A DNA stretch of 6,824 bases from JAZRWQ01 sp045541395 (GTDB taxonomy: Bacteria; Bacillota; Clostridia; Oscillospirales; UMGS1783), in assembly GCA_045541395.1 (NCBI GenBank), contig JAZQIZ010000010.1, positions 1 to 6,824 of the forward strand, in the 5' to 3' direction. Under the pieces are notes generated by a model. That model had not been told where the DNA came from. It saw only the letters and a list, made by a program, of their open reading frames with translations, and did not search any database. Positions 4,755 to 6,824 of the stretch are shown here, piece after piece; the first letter of the stretch is position 1; the number at the start of each line of letters is the position of its first letter. Position numbers and translations under genes: made by a program.

Positions 4755-4784
4755 ACGGCGGGGGTTTAAATACTCCCGCCGTTT
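4755..4784. terminator. Hairpin terminator after the small-protein pair
   Basis: ACGGCGGGGGT (4755-4765) pairs with ACTCCCGCCGT (4772-4782) over 11 bp with one G-T wobble and a TTAAAT loop. The + strand tail has only a few T (4782-4784), while the minus strand reads CTTTTTATTT after its stem. It probably works in both directions and shields the primase promoter region. Confidence 0.7.
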
Positions 4785-4814
4785 CCGTCAGTAAATCATA
4801 CATTTACCGTAAAG

Positions 4815-4904
4815 GCCGTTAAATGCCGTTGTGAGCGTTTTTTGCTACTGGAAAGGGTTTTATATTACCCAAGGCATAAAAAGCCGTTCTAGGGCGTTCT
4901 AGGG
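4815..4904 (+). repeat. Short direct repeats upstream of the primase promoter
   Basis: GCCGTT at 4815 and 4825 with AGCGTT at 4834, and GCCGTT at 4883 with GGCGTT at 4893, are spaced about one helical turn apart. CGTTCTAGGG is a perfect tandem 10-mer (4885-4894 and 4895-4904). The same SCGTT core is found in the iterons at 3153-3224 and in the palindrome at 4932-4942. This may be a protein-binding region for control of the primase or a second origin element. The hexamers are short, and GCGTT is also common in the coding DNA here. Confidence 0.45.
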
Positions 4905-4919
4905 GGTCTATTCCCTGGC

Positions 4920-4948
4920 TTGACAACCTCGCAACGGCGTTGTATTAT
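4920..4948 (+). promoter_or_regulatory. Consensus primase promoter with a palindrome in the spacer
   Basis: TTGACA (4920-4925), a 17-bp spacer and TATTAT (4943-4948) form a strong promoter. CAACG-G-CGTTG (4932-4942), a perfect 5-1-5 palindrome, ends where the -10 begins, so a protein bound there would repress. The same CAACGGCGTT is the start of iteron 2 (3177-3186). Confidence 0.85.
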
Positions 4949-4982
4949 GTTTTATAGTAAAAAAACCTATTGATAATATAAC

Positions 4983-5001
4983 GCCAGTTAGAAGCACTGG
5001 C
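4983..5001 (+). promoter_or_regulatory. Leader hairpin directly before the primase ribosome site
   Basis: GCCAGT (4983-4988) pairs with ACTGGC (4996-5001) across a seven-base loop. AGGGGG (5003-5008), the probable ribosome site, begins two bases after the stem and eight bases before the ATG at 5017. The stem does not cover the ribosome site, so any effect would be by spacing or protein or antisense binding. No antisense promoter was found here. Confidence 0.45.
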
Positions 5002-5016
5002 TAGGGGGTCAAGAGT

Positions 5017-6348
5017 ATGCGTGAGTTTATCGGGGAGTATCTGGAAAACTTCTTTGACGAAGTGCCGCCGCAAGCGTTTTATAGGTCTATCTTCCCGGCT
5101 GGGGAGTTGGAAGAGCGGGGCAAGCAAGAGCAAGGGCGTTATAATGCTATCGCCGTGGAACTGCTGCCAAAAGCAGAAGATAGCGTAAATGCCCGCCGCC
5201 ACGTCATTACCGATGATTTGCGGCTACTGGATGAGCTTTTAGAAAGTGAAAACTTTATAATCATTAGTCCGATAAGCTACGCCGGGCGAAGTCGTGTAGC
5301 TGCTAATGCTCGTTTTATGTATGCGATAGCAATAGACCTAGACGGAATAACCGAAGAGCATTATTTGCGGGATTTATTTTTTCAAATGGAAAACGGTTTT
5401 CTTCCAGAGCCGACATACACGGTTTTTAGTGGAACTGGAATACACCTATACTATCAGCTAGAGCAGCCGCTTCCCTGTTTCAAGAATATAGTAAAGCAGT
5501 TAGCAGAGCTTAAAAAGGCACTTACAAAAAAGATTTGGAATAAATACACTACAGAACTATACGACAAGCCGCAAATAGAAAGTTTATTTCAAGGCTTTAG
5601 AATGGTAGGCGGTATAACAAAAGACGGCGGCAGAACAAGAGCTTTTGCTACTGGAAAGAAAGTCAGTATAGATTATTTGAATGGTTTTGTAGAGGAACAA
5701 GCCAGAGTAAAAGAATACACCTATAAGAGCCGCCTAACACTTGAAGCGGCAAAAAAGAAATATCCAGAATGGTATGAGAGTCGTATTATAGAGAAAAAGC
5801 CGCGGGGCGTATGGACTACTAAAAGAGATTTGTTTGATTGGTGGGTGCGGCAGATACAGACCGGGGCAGCAGTCGGACACAGATACTTTTGTATAATGGT
5901 TTTAGCTATCTACGCAAAAAAAGCCGGGATAACTAGAGATGAATTAGAGCAAGTAGCATTTGAGCTTGTAAAACCGTTTGATAAGCTAACCCAAGAGGAA
6001 ACAAACCGCTTTACTCGTGAAGATGTATTAGCAGCTTTAGAAATGTATAATGATAATTACATTACTTTTCCGATTGATAGCATAGTAAATCTTACAGATA
6101 TTCCAATAGAGAAAAACAAGCGGAATTATAGAAAGCAAGAAATACATTTAGAGATAGCTAGAGCAACAAAAGCAGTATTAAAGCGTGTCGGAGAAATGCC
6201 GCCAGAGGGCAGACCGACAAAAGAAGCAGCTATTATAGAGTGGCGGCAGCAGCACCCGGACGGCAGTAAAGCGGAGTGTATGCGGGAAACAGGTATTTCA
6301 AAGCCAACGGTTTATAAATACTGGGATTTAGCAGACCCCAAGGGTTGA
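5017..6348 (+). CDS. AEP-type primase with PriCT-like and HTH domains, probable replication protein (copy B)
   Basis: This is a 443-residue protein starting after AGGGGG. Residues 60-215 carry the archaeo-eukaryotic primase/polymerase motifs in order: motif I, a hydrophobic strand with MYAIAIDLDG (Asp107, Asp109); motif II, FSGTGIHLYY (His143); and a basic motif III region, FRMVGGITKDGGRTRAF (194-210). Residues 270-345 (VGHRYFCIMVLAIYAKKAGI...LVKPFDKLT) fit a helical primase C-terminal (PriCT-like) domain. Residues 398-436 are a helix-turn-helix (GRPTKEAAI...GISKPTVYKYW). Such proteins synthesise primers and often act as plasmid replication proteins. No helicase domain is present, so a host helicase is presumably used. 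A palindrome in its promoter suggests repression. It is followed at once by the HTH/coiled-coil operon, whose -35 overlaps its stop codon. Confidence 0.88.
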   Translation: MREFIGEYLENFFDEVPPQAFYRSIFPAGELEERGKQEQGRYNAIAVELLPKAEDSVNARRHVITDDLRLLDELLESENFIIISPISYAGRSRVAANARFMYAIAIDLDGITEEHYLRDLFFQMENGFLPEPTYTVFSGTGIHLYYQLEQPLPCFKNIVKQLAELKKALTKKIWNKYTTELYDKPQIESLFQGFRMVGGITKDGGRTRAFATGKKVSIDYLNGFVEEQARVKEYTYKSRLTLEAAKKKYPEWYESRIIEKKPRGVWTTKRDLFDWWVRQIQTGAAVGHRYFCIMVLAIYAKKAGITRDELEQVAFELVKPFDKLTQEETNRFTREDVLAALEMYNDNYITFPIDSIVNLTDIPIEKNKRNYRKQEIHLEIARATKAVLKRVGEMPPEGRPTKEAAIIEWRQQHPDGSKAECMRETGISKPTVYKYWDLADPKG

Positions 6349-6398
6349 TTTTCAGTTAAACAGGGTTTATAATGGGGTTTAACATTCAACCGGGTTTT
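6345..6398 (+). promoter_or_regulatory. Promoter and twin operators of copy B of the HTH/coiled-coil operon
   Basis: TTGATT (6345-6350) overlaps the primase stop codon and is followed after 17 bp by TATAAT (6368-6373). The operators TAAACAGGGTTTA (6357-6369) and TCAACCGGGTTTT (6386-6398) each differ slightly from the palindrome at 156-168, and their centres are 29 bp apart as in copy A. Confidence 0.8.
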
Positions 6399-6413
6399 TA
6401 AGGGGGTTTAACT

Positions 6414-6824
6414 ATGGGTAAAGACTTGCTAACAGTCAAAGAGTTTGCCGATTTAGCGGGGGTTTCAGTCCAAAGTATCTACAAGAAGCTAGGCAAGGCA
6501 AACAACCCTATTCAACGCTATTTAAAAGTGGTTGATGGGGTTAAATACATAAGCCGAACTGCTTTAGAAGTCCTGTATAGTGGCAATCCCGCTCCAAGAG
6601 TAGCAGAGGAAGAGCAGCCGCCACAGATGGAAGAGCAGCCACAGGCAAAGAGCAGCACCGATAGAATACTAGATATTTTAGAGCAGCAGCTAGAGGAACA
6701 GCGGCGGCAGCTCCAAGAGAAAGACAAACAAATAGCAGCACAGGCAGAGCAGATAACTAGCCTTTTGGCTCGTCTGGAAGAGAGCAGCACTATTATAAAT
6801 CAGCAGCAGCAGCTTACCGCAATG
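6414..6824 (+). CDS. HTH / coiled-coil plasmid-type protein (copy B, 3' truncated by window)
   Basis: The frame is open from ATG 6414, behind AGGGGG (6401-6406), to the last base, giving 137 codons. The HTH (LLTVKEFADLAGVSVQSIYKKL) is identical in residues 4-38 to copy A. The region after it differs (residues 39-56), the Pro/Glu-rich linker is about 10 residues shorter, and the coiled coil is the same protein sequence to residue 137. The pattern of a shared DNA-binding helix with a diverged linker and an almost identical coiled coil suggests that the two proteins could form mixed oligomers and read related operators. The C-terminal linker and aromatic tail lie outside the window. Confidence 0.85.
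   Translation, partial: MGKDLLTVKEFADLAGVSVQSIYKKLGKANNPIQRYLKVVDGVKYISRTALEVLYSGNPAPRVAEEEQPPQMEEQPQAKSSTDRILDILEQQLEEQRRQLQEKDKQIAAQAEQITSLLARLEESSTIINQQQQLTAM

Larger units (their letters stand above)
6202..6824 (+). repeat. Long diverged direct repeat, copy B (pairs with 1-656)
   Basis: The primase C-terminus, promoter, two operators and the start of the HTH/coiled-coil gene are repeated in the same order and orientation as at 1-656. The last 174 bases (6651-6824) differ from 483-656 at one position only (6725 against 557), while the HTH domain upstream differs at about one base in five to six. Confidence 0.9.

Noticed and set aside
1..6824. A single circular plasmid assembled with redundant ends
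   Set aside because: Redundant ends would be identical, but the end copies differ throughout the primase tail and HTH domain and in linker length.

Overview
The window reads as part of a plasmid-like or otherwise mobile replicon of a Gram-positive-type bacterium, most likely a gut-associated member of the Bacillota (Clostridia or Negativicutes). The reasons are strong AGGAGG-type ribosome binding sites, consensus sigma-A-like promoters, all genes on one strand, moderate GC, and an AEP-type primase of the kind found on Firmicutes plasmids and phages. No ribosomal, tRNA, metabolic, structural phage or conjugation genes are visible. The taxon is an inference.

Layout. 1-129 is the 3' end of a primase-like gene (copy A). 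144-1491 is a three-gene operon: an HTH/coiled-coil protein, a 130-aa unknown and a four-cysteine protein, driven by a consensus promoter with two palindromic operators. 1492-1789 is non-coding and holds hairpins and a terminator. 1790-3155 is a second small-gene run: a 60-aa HTH protein, an 87-aa coiled-coil protein, a NUMOD4-HNH nuclease gene with an in-frame TAG, and a winged-HTH replication-type protein. 3153-3224 carries three tandem 24-bp iterons followed by AT-rich DNA. 3305-3419 looks like a resolvase res site with the recombinase promoter inside it, and 3434-4102 is the serine recombinase. 4110-4204 has two interleaved inverted repeats. 4241-4750 encodes two small unknown proteins, one lysine-rich and apparently well expressed. 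4755-5016 holds a terminator, direct repeats, a consensus promoter with a palindrome, and a leader hairpin. 5017-6348 is a full AEP primase/PriCT/HTH protein (copy B). 6345-6824 repeats the first operon's promoter, both operators and the first 137 codons of the HTH/coiled-coil gene.

The main structural point is that the two ends of the window are diverged copies of each other (1-656 against 6202-6824). The window therefore spans about one 6.2-kb unit plus its overlap. It looks like a tandem array or a cointegrate of two related replicons, not a single circular plasmid with redundant ends. One unit carries what a small self-replicating element would need: a primase/initiator, iterons with an AT-rich stretch, a resolvase with its target site, and small regulators.

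A second theme is a shared control design. Palindromes of the form AAC-N-GTT sit directly against -10 boxes at the HTH operon promoter (both copies), at the primase promoter, and inside each iteron. This suggests that one or two DNA-binding proteins couple initiation, primase expression and the HTH operon. That link is inference; the sequence similarity is directly visible.
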